From assembly GCF_008704425.1 (NCBI RefSeq), contig NZ_CP023696.1, positions 854,501 through 918,500 of the forward strand: DNA of 64,000 bases. Direction: 5' to 3'. The notes under the pieces were generated by a model. That model had not been told where the DNA came from and made no database searches. It saw only the letters and a program-made list of their open reading frames with translations. Shown here piece by piece: positions 51,969 through 64,000 of the stretch. The position numbers and the translations under genes were made by a program. This stretch comes from Streptomyces fradiae ATCC 10745 = DSM 40063 (GTDB taxonomy: Bacteria; Actinomycetota; Actinomycetes; Streptomycetales; Streptomycetaceae). The stretch's first letter is position 1, and every line of letters begins with the position of its first letter.

Positions 51969-51991
51969 GTCCGTCGCGCGTCCGTCGCGCC

Positions 51992-52420
51992 TCAGTCGCG
52001 GCGCAGGCTCGGCTTCAGGTCCTTGAAGCGGGCCAGCATGCCGTTGACGAACGACGGCGACTCGTCCGTGGAGAACTCCTTGGCGAGCTGGACGGCCTCG
52101 TCGATGACCACCGGGTCCGGCACGGCGTCGACCCAGACCAGCTCGTACGCGCTCAGGCGCAGGATGTTCCGGTCGACGACCGGCATCCGGTCGAGCGTCC
52201 AGCCCACCGCGTAGGTGGCGATGAGCTCGTCGACGCGCTCGGCGTACGAGGCGTACCCCTCGACGAGCTCCATCGTGTACTCGTTGACCGGCGGCTGCCT
52301 GTCGTCGGTCCGGGCGTGCCGGATCCAGTCCGCGAGGACCTCCTGCACGGACACCCCGCGCTGGTCGGCCTCGAAGAGGATCTGGAAGGCGCGCTTGCGG
52401 GCCTTGTTGCGGGCGGCCAC
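51992..52420 (-). CDS. nusB: transcription antitermination factor NusB
   Basis: A 142-residue all-helical protein that joins S10 (NusE) on boxA RNA in rRNA antitermination. Typical motifs are ARNKARKRAFQILFEADQRG at the start and VVDRNILRLSAYELVW and VVIDEAVQLAKEFSTDESPSFVNGML. GTG 52420 begins 2 bp after the efp stop. It is the last gene of the block and is followed by a strong terminator. Confidence 0.97.
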   Translation of the reverse strand: MAARNKARKRAFQILFEADQRGVSVQEVLADWIRHARTDDRQPPVNEYTMELVEGYASYAERVDELIATYAVGWTLDRMPVVDRNILRLSAYELVWVDAVPDPVVIDEAVQLAKEFSTDESPSFVNGMLARFKDLKPSLRRD

Positions 52421-52422
52421 GG

Positions 52423-52989
52423 TTAGCTGTTCACCCGGCCGAGGTAGTCGCTCGTACGGGTGTCGACCTTGATCTTCTCACCGGTGGTGATGAAGAGCGG
52501 GACCTGGATCTGGTGGCCGGTCTCCAGCGTGGCCGGCTTGGTGCCACCGGTGGAGCGGTCGCCCTGGACGCCCGGCTCGGTCTCGGCGACGGTCAGCTCG
52601 ACGGCGGCGGGCAGCTCGACGTACAGCACCTCGCCCTCGTGGGTGGCGACCGTGGCGGTGAAGCCCTCGACCAGGAAGTTCGCGGCGTCGCCGACGGCGG
52701 CGCGGGCGACGTGGAGCTGGTCGTACGTCTGCATGTCCATGAAGACGAAGTAGTCGCCGTCCATGTACGAGAACTGCATGTCACGGCGGTCGACGGTGGC
52801 CGTCTCGACCTTGACACCGGCGTTGAAGGTCTTGTCGACGATCTTCCCGGAGAGCACGTTCTTGAGCTTGGTGCGCACGAAGGCCGGGCCCTTGCCGGGC
52901 TTGACGTGCTGGAACTCGACGACGGACCAGAGCTGGTCGTTGTCGAGCTTGAGCACCATGCCGTTCTTGAGGTCGTTCGTGGTGGCCAC
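52423..52989 (-). CDS. efp: elongation factor P
   Basis: A 188-residue translation factor that relieves ribosome stalling at proline runs. Domain I tip reads [18 protein letters not shown]; the short PGKGP loop with lysine is the actinobacterial type that works unmodified. Domains II and III are complete ([23 protein letters not shown] at the end). GTG 52989 gives the normal start; the 16-residue extension to 53037 is not conserved. EF-P should matter for the Pro-rich proteins encoded around it. Confidence 0.97.
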   Translation of the reverse strand: MATTNDLKNGMVLKLDNDQLWSVVEFQHVKPGKGPAFVRTKLKNVLSGKIVDKTFNAGVKVETATVDRRDMQFSYMDGDYFVFMDMQTYDQLHVARAAVGDAANFLVEGFTATVATHEGEVLYVELPAAVELTVAETEPGVQGDRSTGGTKPATLETGHQIQVPLFITTGEKIKVDTRTSDYLGRVNS

Positions 52990-53045
52990 GGTTGCGGAAT
53001 CTCCTGGACTGACGCTGGTGGACGACCGAGAAGGCACGGTACGCG

Positions 53046-54158
53046 CTAGAGCGCGAGCAGCTCCTTGGTCGTGATGGTGAGTAGCTCGGGGCCGCCGTCC
53101 GCCTCCTGGCGCACGACGAGCGTGTCATCGATCCGGACCCCGCCCCGTCCCGGGAGGTGGACCCCTGGTTCGACGGTGACCGGCACGCAAGCGTCCAGTT
53201 TACCCATGGCCGCAGGGGAGAACTGCGGGTCCTCCTCGATTTCCAGGCCGATCCCGTGCCCCAGGCGCGGCCCGACCCGGTCGCCGTACCCGGCGGCGTC
53301 GAGGATGTGCCGGGCGGCGCGGTCGACGTCGCTGTACGCGGCGCCCGGCGCGAGCGCCTCGCGGGCGGCCCGCTGCGCGGTGAAGACCAGGTCGTACAGC
53401 TCGATCTGCCAGTCGGCGGGCGCGGTGCCGATGACGAAGGTGCGGCCGATCTCGCAGCGGTACCCGCGGTAGCCGGCGCCCAGGCGGACGGAGAGGAAGT
53501 CCCCCTCCTCGACGCGGCGGTCGGAGGGGCGGTGGCGTTCGCGCCCGGAGTGCGGGCCGGTGGCGACCGAGGTGGGGAAGGCGGGGCCGTCGGCGCCGTG
53601 GTCGACCAGGCGGCGCTCCAGTTCCAGGGCGAGGTGGCGTTCGGTGCGGCCGACGAGGATCGACTCCAGCAGCTCGCCCAGCGCCTGGTCGGTGATCTCG
53701 GCGGCGATGCGCAGGCAGGTGAGTTCCTCGTCGTCCTTGACCAGCCGCTCCTGTTCGACGGCGGTGCCGAGGTCGGTGAGGCGCAGCCGCGGGGCGGCGG
53801 CGCCGACGGCCCGGTACCGGGCGACGCTCAGGTGCCGCTCCTCCACCGCGAGGGTGTCGGCGCCGGAGCCGAGCGCGAGGCCGGCTCCGGCGACGGCGGG
53901 GTCCTCGCCGGTGGGCGGCAGGACGGTGAGGGGCAAGGCTTCGTCGGCGCGGCCCTCGACCGGGTCGCCGGTGGGGGCGTGCGGGCACAGGAGCACGTCG
54001 GCCGACGCGTCGGCGCCGAGCAGCAGGACGGCGCCGGGCGGGGCCGCGCCGGTGAGGTAGCGGACGTTGGCGGGGCGGGAGACCAGCGCCGCCGCGGTTC
54101 CGGCCACCGCGCAGCGGTCGCGCAGGCGGCCTCGGCGGTCCGCGTACACCTGGGACAT
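53046..54158 (-). CDS. M24/creatinase-fold peptidase-like protein with altered metal ligands
   Basis: A 370-residue protein with an N-terminal creatinase domain ([21 protein letters not shown]) and a C-terminal pita-bread domain. The expected ligands DxG, sDxTRT, H, E and E read Arg225 (RLGAGYRG), Glu236 (CEIGRT), His301 ([12 protein letters not shown]), Glu330 (VEPGVHLPG) and Asp344 (VRIDDTLVV), so three of five differ from Xaa-Pro aminopeptidase. Normal two-metal catalysis is doubtful. ATG 54158 starts [10 protein letters not shown]; the region upstream is repeat DNA. It is 56 bp upstream of efp, a place where an active PepP/PepQ is usual. Confidence 0.85.
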   Translation of the reverse strand: MSQVYADRRGRLRDRCAVAGTAAALVSRPANVRYLTGAAPPGAVLLLGADASADVLLCPHAPTGDPVEGRADEALPLTVLPPTGEDPAVAGAGLALGSGADTLAVEERHLSVARYRAVGAAAPRLRLTDLGTAVEQERLVKDDEELTCLRIAAEITDQALGELLESILVGRTERHLALELERRLVDHGADGPAFPTSVATGPHSGRERHRPSDRRVEEGDFLSVRLGAGYRGYRCEIGRTFVIGTAPADWQIELYDLVFTAQRAAREALAPGAAYSDVDRAARHILDAAGYGDRVGPRLGHGIGLEIEEDPQFSPAAMGKLDACVPVTVEPGVHLPGRGGVRIDDTLVVRQEADGGPELLTITTKELLAL

Positions 54159-55033
54159 GTCCCGAGCGTACGGACGGACGGCCCGCGCGGCAGTTCGGAG
54201 GCGTCCGACCGGGGCGCGGCCGGGTGGGCGCGGGCGGACCGGGGCGCCCGGCGCCCGGCGGCGGGTGCGGGCCGACCGGGACGCGCCCGGCGGGACGGTG
54301 GCGGGCGCGGCTGCCCGGTGGGGGGCGCGGGCCGGCCGGGGCGCCCGACGGGCGGGCGGGCGTCCGGCAGGGCGGTGGCGTGCGCGGCTGCTCGGCGGGC
54401 GGAACGGGCGGACGGGCGCCCGGCGGGACGGTGGCGGGCGCGGCTGCCCGGCGGGGGTACGCCCGGTCGGCGCCGACCGGGCGGGAGCGAGCCGCCCGGA
54501 GCCCGACCGGGCGGACGGGCGTCCCGGTCGGACGGTCACCGCCGGGCGGACGCGACTGCCGGGGGCCCGGCCGGGCCACCGGCCGGGGCGGAAGCCGCGT
54601 GGGCCGGGTGGAACGGGCGGGCCCGCGCCGCCGGAGGCGGGCCGCGCCGAGCCGGCGCGGGGGAAGGCCGGCCGGGCCACCGGCCGGGGCGGAAGCCGCG
54701 CGGGCCGGGTGGAACGGGCGGGCCCGCGCCGCCGGAGGCGGGCCGCGCCGAGCCGGCGCGGGGGAAGGCCGGCCGGGCCACCGGCCGGGGCGGAAGCCGC
54801 GCGGGCCGGGTGGAACGGGCGGGCCCGCGCCGCCGGAGGCGGGCCGCGCCGAGCCGGCGCGGGGGAAGGCCGGCCGGGCCACCGGCCGGGGCGGAAGCCG
54901 CGTGGGCCGGGTGGAGCGGACGGGCCCGCGCCGCCGGAGGCGGGCCGCGCCGGGCCGGCGCGGGGGAAGGCCGGCCGGGCGGGCGCGGGGGCGGGTCGGC
55001 CGGGCGCGGCGGAAGGCCGGGCGCGGGGGCGGG
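54159..55033. other. 875-bp non-coding region dominated by tandem repeats
   Basis: All six frames are largely open because of GC content, but no frame shows family-like sequence and the main repeat is not a multiple of three. 54190-54570 contains degenerate copies of GGGACGGTGGCGGGCGCGG (near 54292, 54373 and 54425); 54571-54974 is the 101-bp array. Confidence 0.75.
54571..54974. repeat. 101-bp satellite, four near-identical units
   Basis: Units start at 54571, 54672, 54773 and 54874, each exactly 101 bp. Units 2 and 3 appear identical; unit 1 differs by one base and unit 4 by four. A fifth unit starts at 54975 but diverges after a few bases. Each unit contains CCGGGCCACCGGCCGGGG and GGGCCCGCGCCGCCGGAGGC palindromic stretches that could form hairpins. 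Confidence 0.95.
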
Positions 55034-56011
55034 CTACCAGTTCGGGGGGCTCGCCAGGGCGCGGGCCAGGACCTCGTCCAGGGCGCGGGCGGTGGTCTCC
55101 ACGTCGTACTTGGAGTTGTCGATGATCGGCAGGCCCGAGGCGTGCCAGCCCGCCATGCGGCCGTGGATGCCGGCGACCTCCTCGTCCGACAGCCGCCGGT
55201 TGCCGCTGCGCTCGGCGTTGCGCTCCAGGACGATCTCCAGGCCCGGCAGCAGCACCACCGGCAGCAGCCCGGGGCCGACGTGCCGCTTCCAGCCGCCGAG
55301 GCCGACGACCGGGCGGTCCGGGAAGACCGCGTCGTCGATGATGCAGGAGATGCCGTTGGCCAGGAAGTTCCGCGCGGCGAAGCCACAGGTGCGGCGGGCC
55401 AGGCGGTACTGGGCCTCGGACTGGTCGTTCCACCCGGACTGCGGGTCGGCGAACCCGGCGCACACCCATTCCCGCACGTCGTCCAGGCTGATGTGCGCGG
55501 TGGGTACGCGGCGGTGCCGCGCCCAGTACCGGGCGACGGTCGTCTTCCCCGCGCCCGCGGGCCCGATGAGGAGGACGGCGAGGGTGGCCGTGCCCGTGCC
55601 GGGTGACGGGACCGCTCCCGGCTCGGCGGCCGGCGGCGCGGTGACCGGGGCGGCGGGCGGGAGGTGGACGTGGCCCGTCGCGGCGTCGCCGACGTGAGCG
55701 GGCCGGGCGGGGGGCGCCGGGGCCGGGTGCGGGGCGGGCCAGGCGTGGCCGTGCGGGTGCGGCGCCGGGGCCGGCGGGCCCTGGGGCGGCATCGGCTGCG
55801 GAGCGGGCCGGTGCGGCGCCGGGCCGTGTCCGGCGGGGCCCTGCTGCGGGTGGCCCTGCGGGACCGGACCTTGCGGGGCGTGGCCCTGCGGCGGCGGGGC
55901 GTGCGGGGGCGGCGGGGGCGGGCCGGGGTGGTGTGCCTGCCGGGGCCAGCCGGCCGCCGCGTTGCCCGACTGGTGGGGCGGCGGCAGCGGGGCCCCCACT
56001 GCGTGCTGCAT
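55034..56011 (-). CDS. P-loop kinase-like ATPase with Pro/His-rich N-terminus
   Basis: A 325-residue protein. Residues 1-140 are Pro/His/Gln/Ala low complexity (PPPPHAPPPQGHAPQGPVPQ type). Residues 143-325 form a P-loop domain: Walker A IGPAGAGKTTVARYWARHR at about 150, ISLDDVREWVCAGFADPQ, RRTCGFAARNFLANGISCIIDDA, and a C-terminal helical part. The layout resembles AAA_33/zeta-toxin or polynucleotide-kinase-like small-molecule kinases. The substrate is unknown. ATG 56011 is the first in-frame start; only weak ribosome-binding potential is seen. It lies between aroQ and the M24 gene. Confidence 0.82.
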   Translation of the reverse strand: MQHAVGAPLPPPHQSGNAAAGWPRQAHHPGPPPPPPHAPPPQGHAPQGPVPQGHPQQGPAGHGPAPHRPAPQPMPPQGPPAPAPHPHGHAWPAPHPAPAPPARPAHVGDAATGHVHLPPAAPVTAPPAAEPGAVPSPGTGTATLAVLLIGPAGAGKTTVARYWARHRRVPTAHISLDDVREWVCAGFADPQSGWNDQSEAQYRLARRTCGFAARNFLANGISCIIDDAVFPDRPVVGLGGWKRHVGPGLLPVVLLPGLEIVLERNAERSGNRRLSDEEVAGIHGRMAGWHASGLPIIDNSKYDVETTARALDEVLARALASPPNW

Positions 56012-56137
56012 CCGGTGCCACTCCGTCTCGTACGACTCACGTTGACCGGGCGGCCGTTCGACGGCGCGCCGTTGTCGAACCGTACCCTCCCGGCCCGTCA
56101 GACGGGGAACGGTCCGGGAGGGTTCCGGCGGCGGCCG

Positions 56138-59452
<3,315 letters not shown>

Positions 59453-59620
59453 CGGTGCTCCTTCTCCTGGGGCCGGATCTGCGGACGGCCCGCCCGGTAC
59501 GCGGCCCGGACCGGCCTCTCCCCCGATCCTCCCACGGCCGGGCGCCCGTCCGGCCGCCGTCCCAGCAATCGGACAGCGGTCCGGGACGTGGACGCCTCGC
59601 GCCCCCGCACCGCCGGCGGA

Positions 59621-60469
59621 TCAGGCCCCCGCGGAGCCCCCCAGGGCCGCCTCGCCCGCCGCCCGCATCGCGGCGAGCGGGGCCGGGGAGCGGCCGGTCA
59701 TCAGCTCGACCTGGAGCACGGCCTGGTGGACGAGGAGGTCGAGGCCGCCGAGGACCGCGCCGCCGCGCGCGGACCAGGCCGCCGCGAGCGGCGTCGGCCA
59801 CGGGTCGTACAGCACGTCGAAGAGCGTGCCGGGGCCCTCGGGCACGGACCGGGCCAGCTCGTCGGTGGCACCGGCCGGGGTGGTGGCGACGACCAGGGGC
59901 GCGGTGAGGGCGCGGGCGGCGTCGGACCAGTCGGCGGTGCGCACGTCGACGCCGAGGCGCTCGCCCCAGCCGCGCATCTCGCCGGCCCGGGCGGCGCTGC
60001 GCACGTAGGCGGTGACGGGGCCGGAGCAGACGCGGGCGAGCGCGGCCAGAGCGGAGGAGGCGGTCGCGCCCGCGCCGAGGACGGCGGCCTCCTCGACCTT
60101 CTCGACACCGCGCTCGCGCAGGGCGGCGATCAGGCCGGGGATGTCGGTGTTGTCGCCGACGCGGCGGCCGTCGCCGGTGAGGACGACGGTGTTGACGGCC
60201 TCGACGGAACGGGCGGTGTCGCTGATCTCGTCCAGGAGCGGGATGACGGCGCGCTTGAGCGGCATCGTCAGGGACAGCCCGGCCCAGCCGGCGTCGAGGG
60301 TGGCGAAGAAGCCGGGCAGCCGCGCCTCGTCCACCTCGAACCGGTCGTACGTCCAGCCGGTGAGGCCCAGCTCGGCGTACGCGGCGCGGTGCAGGACGGG
60401 GGAGAGCGAGTGGGCGATCGGCGATCCCAGGACGGCCGCCCGGCGCGCCTCAGCTTCCCTGGTTGTCAT
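59621..60469 (-). CDS. aroE: shikimate dehydrogenase
   Basis: A 282-residue NADP-dependent reductase of 3-dehydroshikimate. It has AAVLGSPIAHSLSPVLHRAAYAE, the catalytic Lys in LSLTMPLKRAVIPLLDE, and NTDIPG. The usual GxGGxxxA nucleotide loop reads GAGATASSALAAL. ATG 60469 lies 20 bp inside the mltG 3' end, so the two overlap. The gap to aroC is 168 bp and contains no clear terminator. Confidence 0.94.
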   Translation of the reverse strand: MTTREAEARRAAVLGSPIAHSLSPVLHRAAYAELGLTGWTYDRFEVDEARLPGFFATLDAGWAGLSLTMPLKRAVIPLLDEISDTARSVEAVNTVVLTGDGRRVGDNTDIPGLIAALRERGVEKVEEAAVLGAGATASSALAALARVCSGPVTAYVRSAARAGEMRGWGERLGVDVRTADWSDAARALTAPLVVATTPAGATDELARSVPEGPGTLFDVLYDPWPTPLAAAWSARGGAVLGGLDLLVHQAVLQVELMTGRSPAPLAAMRAAGEAALGGSAGA

Positions 60470-62450
60470 TGAACTTCGCCTTCAGCTTGAGGAAGTCGGC
60501 GTGGTTCTTGGCGAACTCGGTCTTGTTCATGCCGTCCGTCGCCACGAAGTACATCCAGCCGTCGGACGTCGGGGCGAGGGCGGCGGCGAGCGCCTGCTTG
60601 CCGGGGTTGCCGATCGGGCCGGGGGTCAGGCCCTTCTGGGTGTACGTGTTGTACGGGTCCCGGTTGCTGTTGATCTCGGACTCGCTGATCTTGATCTCGC
60701 TCTGGCCGTTGAGGTAGTTGAAGGCCGAGTCGAACTGCAGGAGCCGGTTGGTCTCCGTGTTGGTGGGCTTGAGCCGGTTGTAGACGACCTCGCTCATCTT
60801 GCGGAAGTCGTCCTCGGTCTTGCCCTCCGCCTGGACGAGGCTCGCGACGGTGACCAGCTCCCACGCGTTCTTCAGGCCCAGCGAGGCGGCCTTCGACTCC
60901 AGGCCGAGCGCGGCGTACTCGGAGTTGGCGCGGGTGACCATCTTCTTCAGGACGTCCTCGGGCTTGTTGCCCTTGGCGACCGGGTAGTCGGCCGGGAAGA
61001 GGAAGCCCTCCAGCGGGTCCTTGACCTTGGGGTGGCCGGTCGCCCAGGCGGGCAGGCCGAGCTTGTCGGCGTTCTCCCGCGCGGTCTTCTCGGTGGTGCC
61101 GGCGGGCAGTTCGAGACGCTTGTCGATCTGCTCGTACACCCAGGCGTTGCGCTTGCCCTCGGGGATGATGAGGACGTTGCGGCTCTTTGGGCTGAGCATG
61201 GCGTCGACGGCGGAGGCCGCGGACATGCCCTTCTGGAGGGTGTAGATGCCCGGCTGGATGGAGAGGCCCTTGGGGTTCTTCTCCTGGGCGGTGACGAAGG
61301 CGTCCACGCTCTTGACGACCCCGGCCTTGACCAGGGCGTTGCCGATCACGCTGCCGGTCGCGTCCTTGGGGACCTCGACGGTGACCGCCTCGCCCGTGCC
61401 GGAGCCGGTGAAGTCCGGCGCGGGACCGAACCGGTCCTGCCAGAACTGGTACCCGACGTAGCCGACGCCGCCGAGGCCGCCGGCGAGGACCAGGGCGACG
61501 AAGAGGCAGGCGACGCCGTTGCGGCCCTTGCGCTTCTTGGTGCGGCCGCGGCCCGCGCCGCGCCGGGACCCGGCCGGTTCGTCGTCGTACGCGTCGTCGT
61601 ACTCGTCGGACGCGTCGTACTCGTCGTGCGCGCCGCCGGGGCCGTCGTGGCCGCCGTCGCCGCCGGGGCCCTCGGGTCCGCCGCCGCGCCGCCGGGAGCC
61701 GCCGCGCCGTGCGCGGCCGTCCGGGCCGGTGCCGTCGGCGGCGCCCCGGGAGTCGGAGGGGGCGGCGGGGTCGGCCGGGTCGCCCGGATGCGGCCGGGTG
61801 TCGCCGTCCGGGGCCTCGGCCTGCCACTGGCCGCCCTGCCCGTGGCCCTGACCGGCCCGGTCCTCGGCGGTGTGGCCCTGCCCGGCGTGGTCCTGGGCGG
61901 CCCGGCCGTGGCCGTGCGGGTCGGTGTCGCGCTGCCCCGGCGGCCTCGGGGGCGGGTACGCCTCGGGGGTGCTGTACGGGTCGGGGGCGCCGGCCCCGTA
62001 CGGCTCGGCGGGCGGCGGCGTCCCGTACGGCATGGCGGTGTGCTGGCCGGTCCCGGTGTCCCAGCCGCCTCCGTACCCCTGGCCGGGGGCCCCGGCGCCG
62101 TACTCGTGGCCGTGGCCGCCGCCGTACTGCTGCTGCGGGTCGTGGGCCTGGGCGCCGTACTGCTGCCCGCCGGCGGCCTGGCCGCCGTATCCCTGGGCGG
62201 GTCCCGTGCCGTACTCCTGGCCGGGGGTGCCGTAGTCGTGCCCGGCGGCCCCCGCGCCGTACTGCCCGCCCCCCGCGTCGCACTGCCGGCCGTCGTGACC
62301 CTGCTGGTACGGGTCCTGGTGGCCGCCGCCGTACTGCGGCTGCTGCTGGTAGGCGCCCGCGGACTGCTCGCCTCCCCAGCCCTGGTCCCCGTACAGGGGG
62401 TCCTCGGGGTGCCAGGGCTGGGAGCCGGGGCTCCGGCCATACTCAGTCAT
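60450..62450 (-). CDS. mltG: endolytic murein transglycosylase MltG with long Gly/Gln/Tyr-rich N-terminus
   Basis: A 666-residue protein, about twice the usual length. Residues 1-300 are a cytoplasmic low-complexity stretch rich in Gly, Gln, Tyr, His and Pro, then an acidic patch and a basic cluster (RGRTKKRKGR). A single membrane helix is at 311-335 (ACLFVALVLAGGLGGVGYVGY). The extracellular YceG domain follows: EGFLFPADYPVAKG and VASLVQAEGKTEDDF with Glu542 as the likely catalytic acid. It cuts nascent peptidoglycan strands and ends glycan synthesis. The aroE start overlaps its 3' end by 20 bp. Confidence 0.94.
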   Translation of the reverse strand: MTEYGRSPGSQPWHPEDPLYGDQGWGGEQSAGAYQQQPQYGGGHQDPYQQGHDGRQCDAGGGQYGAGAAGHDYGTPGQEYGTGPAQGYGGQAAGGQQYGAQAHDPQQQYGGGHGHEYGAGAPGQGYGGGWDTGTGQHTAMPYGTPPPAEPYGAGAPDPYSTPEAYPPPRPPGQRDTDPHGHGRAAQDHAGQGHTAEDRAGQGHGQGGQWQAEAPDGDTRPHPGDPADPAAPSDSRGAADGTGPDGRARRGGSRRRGGGPEGPGGDGGHDGPGGAHDEYDASDEYDDAYDDEPAGSRRGAGRGRTKKRKGRNGVACLFVALVLAGGLGGVGYVGYQFWQDRFGPAPDFTGSGTGEAVTVEVPKDATGSVIGNALVKAGVVKSVDAFVTAQEKNPKGLSIQPGIYTLQKGMSAASAVDAMLSPKSRNVLIIPEGKRNAWVYEQIDKRLELPAGTTEKTARENADKLGLPAWATGHPKVKDPLEGFLFPADYPVAKGNKPEDVLKKMVTRANSEYAALGLESKAASLGLKNAWELVTVASLVQAEGKTEDDFRKMSEVVYNRLKPTNTETNRLLQFDSAFNYLNGQSEIKISESEINSNRDPYNTYTQKGLTPGPIGNPGKQALAAALAPTSDGWMYFVATDGMNKTEFAKNHADFLKLKAKFNDNQGS

Positions 62451-62551
62451 CGATCCCCAAACAGCCGTGAGGCTTCCGGGACGTCCGCCTCTACGTCGTA
62501 CGGCGGCTGTTCGAACGCCACCGCATCGCGCGGAACGTTACCGTATCGCGA

Positions 62552-63025
62552 TCAGATGACCACTTCGACGCCCTCTCCGGGCGGATTACCCGATACCCGT
62601 TCGGACTCAAGAGCGTTCTGAAGGATGATCACAGCGGCGGCCTGGTCGATGACGGACCGGCCCTTCTTCGCCTTCACCCCCGAGGCGCGCAGCCCGTGGG
62701 TCGCGGAGACGGTGCTCATCCGCTCGTCGACCAGCCGGACCGGCACCGGGGCGATCCCGCGGGCCAGCTCCAGGGCGAAGCCGCGGACCTTGGCGGCGGC
62801 CGGCCCCTCCCGCCCGTTGAGGGAGCGGGGGAGGCCGATGACCACCTCGATCGGCTCGTACTCCTCGACGAGCAGGCGCAGCCGCCGGTGGGCGGCCGGG
62901 ACGTCGCGCCCCGGCACGGTCTCCACCGGCGTGGCGAGGACCCCGTCGGGGTCGCACGAGGCGACCCCGATCCGGGCGTCCCCGACGTCGACCGCCAGCC
63001 GGCGCCCGCGCCGCATCCCGCTCAT
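62552..63025 (-). CDS. ruvX: Holliday junction resolvase-like YqgF/RuvX
   Basis: A 157-residue RNase H-fold protein. Motifs are RLAVDVGDARIGVASCDP with the first metal-binding Asp, VVIGLPRSLNGREGP, LVDERMSTVSA, and VIDQAAAVIILQNALE. It is implicated in pre-16S rRNA maturation and possibly in DNA junction cleavage. ATG 63025 overlaps the alaS stop (ATGA); the alaS-ruvX-mltG order is widely conserved. Length is normal. Confidence 0.95.
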   Translation of the reverse strand: MSGMRRGRRLAVDVGDARIGVASCDPDGVLATPVETVPGRDVPAAHRRLRLLVEEYEPIEVVIGLPRSLNGREGPAAAKVRGFALELARGIAPVPVRLVDERMSTVSATHGLRASGVKAKKGRSVIDQAAAVIILQNALESERVSGNPPGEGVEVVI

Positions 63026-64000
63026 CAGGCGGTCTCGGCGACCAGGCGCTCGACGGCACCGATGGCGTCGCCCACGGCCTCGGGGTTCTGGCCGCCGCCC
63101 TGGGCGACGTCCGGCTTGCCGCCACCGCCGCCGCCGAGGGTCTTGGCGGCCGTGCGGACCAGGTCGCCGGCCTTGAGGCCGCGCTCGCGGGCCGCCTCGT
63201 TGGTGGCGATCACGGTCAGCGGCCGGCCGCCCGACGTGCTGAACAGGGCGACCACGGCGGGGCGGTCGCCGGGGATGCGGCCGCGTACGTCGAGGACCAG
63301 CTTGCGCAGGTCGTCGGCGCCCGTTCCGTCCGGCACCCGGCCGGTGACCAGGGCGACGCCGCGGACGTCCCGGGCGGACTCGGCGAGTCCGGCGGCGGCC
63401 TGGAGGACCTTCTCCGCGCGGAACCGCTCGATCTCCTTCTCGGCGTCCTTGAGCTTGGAGAGCATGCCGGAGATCTTCTCGGGCAGCTCCTCCGGACGGC
63501 CCTTGACCAGCTCCTGGAGCTGGGCGACGACCGTGTGCTCGCGGGCGAGGAAGTGGTAGGCGTCGACGCCGACGAGGGCCTCGATACGGCGCACGCCGGA
63601 GCCGATGGACGACTCGCCGAGGAGCTTCACCAGGCCGAGCTGGGCGGTGTTGTGGACGTGCGTGCCGCCGCACAGCTCCTTGGAGAAGTCGCCGATGGTC
63701 ACGACGCGGACCTTCTCGCCGTACTTCTCGCCGAACTCGGCGATGGCGCCCTGGCGCTTGGCCTCGTCGATCGGCATGACCTCGGCGTGCACGTCCAGCT
63801 CGCGGGCGAGGACCTCGTTGATCTTCTGCTCGACGTCCGTCATGACCGTCTGCGGCACGGCGGACGGGGAGCCGAAGTCGAAGCGGAAGCGGCCGGGCTG
63901 GTTCTCCGAGCCGGCCTGGGCGGCCGTCGGGCCGAGGGCGTCGCGCAGCGCCTGGTGGGTGAGGTGGGTGGCGCTGTGGGCGCGGGCGATGGCCCGGCGG
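63025..64000 (-). CDS. alaS: alanyl-tRNA synthetase, C-terminal part (5' end outside window)
   Basis: The window contains about 325 C-terminal residues, in a frame that stays open past the right edge. Editing-domain metal motif [12 protein letters not shown] is present at about 63925-63960, followed by [16 protein letters not shown] with the Cys/His ligands. Then comes the coiled or helical linker ([24 protein letters not shown]) and the C-Ala domain with the [15 protein letters not shown] motif. Its stop overlaps the ruvX start. The catalytic half lies beyond the edge. Confidence 0.97.
   Translation of the reverse strand, partial: RRAIARAHSATHLTHQALRDALGPTAAQAGSENQPGRFRFDFGSPSAVPQTVMTDVEQKINEVLARELDVHAEVMPIDEAKRQGAIAEFGEKYGEKVRVVTIGDFSKELCGGTHVHNTAQLGLVKLLGESSIGSGVRRIEALVGVDAYHFLAREHTVVAQLQELVKGRPEELPEKISGMLSKLKDAEKEIERFRAEKVLQAAAGLAESARDVRGVALVTGRVPDGTGADDLRKLVLDVRGRIPGDRPAVVALFSTSGGRPLTVIATNEAARERGLKAGDLVRTAAKTLGGGGGGKPDVAQGGGQNPEAVGDAIGAVERLVAETA

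Noticed and set aside
53157..55697. 846-codon plus-strand frame across the M24 gene and the 101-bp satellite
   Set aside because: The same repeat is open in all frames and the 101-bp period shifts frame each unit, so the encoded peptide repeats only by chance openness.

Overview
The window reads as part of the chromosome core of a Streptomyces, or a very close relative. Nearly every third codon position is G or C, and many genes start with GTG or TTG. It carries actinobacterial hallmarks: sIHF, BldD with its cyclic-di-GMP motifs, a helicase-dead PriA, the riboflavin transporter RibM, GuaB1 and an ECF41 sigma factor. From memory the gene order follows the Streptomyces coelicolor block that contains sIHF (SCO1480) and bldD (SCO1489). 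No tRNA, rRNA, CRISPR array, prophage or insertion sequence was seen. Most of the very long alternative open frames are GC-bias shadows of genes on the other strand.

Layout, left to right. 1-2363 (minus): an FMN riboswitch driving ribD, ribE and ribM (cut by the window edge). 2364-5480 (plus): a secreted GH18 chitinase behind a promoter with two DasR-type boxes, ending at a strong hairpin. 5504-7211 (plus): an ECF41 sigma factor and its usual partner, an NAD(P)-binding epimerase-type protein. 7444-10042: a ROK regulator divergent from an MFS transporter. 10360-11796: an NCS2 uracil/xanthine permease. 11907-16924 (minus): an amino-acid 2-monooxygenase-like flavoenzyme, a nitrilase-family amidase, an Lrp/AsnC regulator and an amino-acid permease, probably one catabolic unit. 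17619-18854: an SGNH hydrolase. 19176-24106 (plus): a stressosome-type operon with rsbR, rsbS, rsbT, two SpoIIE/PP2C phosphatases and an anti-sigma kinase. A SigB/SigF-family sigma gene (24506-25363, minus) points toward it.

25586-51033 is almost entirely minus-strand housekeeping: guaB1, a SorC-type regulator, rpe, rsmB, fmt, priA, metK, coaBC, rpoZ, gmk, sihF, then the whole UMP pathway (pyrF, pyrD, carB, carA, a small membrane protein, pyrC, pyrB, pyrR). A PyrR-binding RNA overlaps the pyrR ribosome-binding site. bldD (51233-51733, plus) diverges from pyrR. 51992-64000 (minus) holds nusB, efp, an M24 peptidase-like protein, a P-loop kinase-like protein, the shikimate cluster aroQ-aroB-aroK-aroC-aroE, mltG, ruvX and the 3' part of alaS. 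Many of these genes overlap by GTGA or ATGA.

The parts that most deserve a second look are the stressosome operon with its rebuilt proteins, a 101-bp satellite repeated four times at 54571-54974, matching triple TTGCG motifs upstream of the two halves of the amino-acid catabolic unit, a candidate ECF41 promoter hidden in the sigma gene's own 3' end, and an M24 protein whose metal-binding residues have been replaced. No wholly unknown system could be shown from sequence alone.
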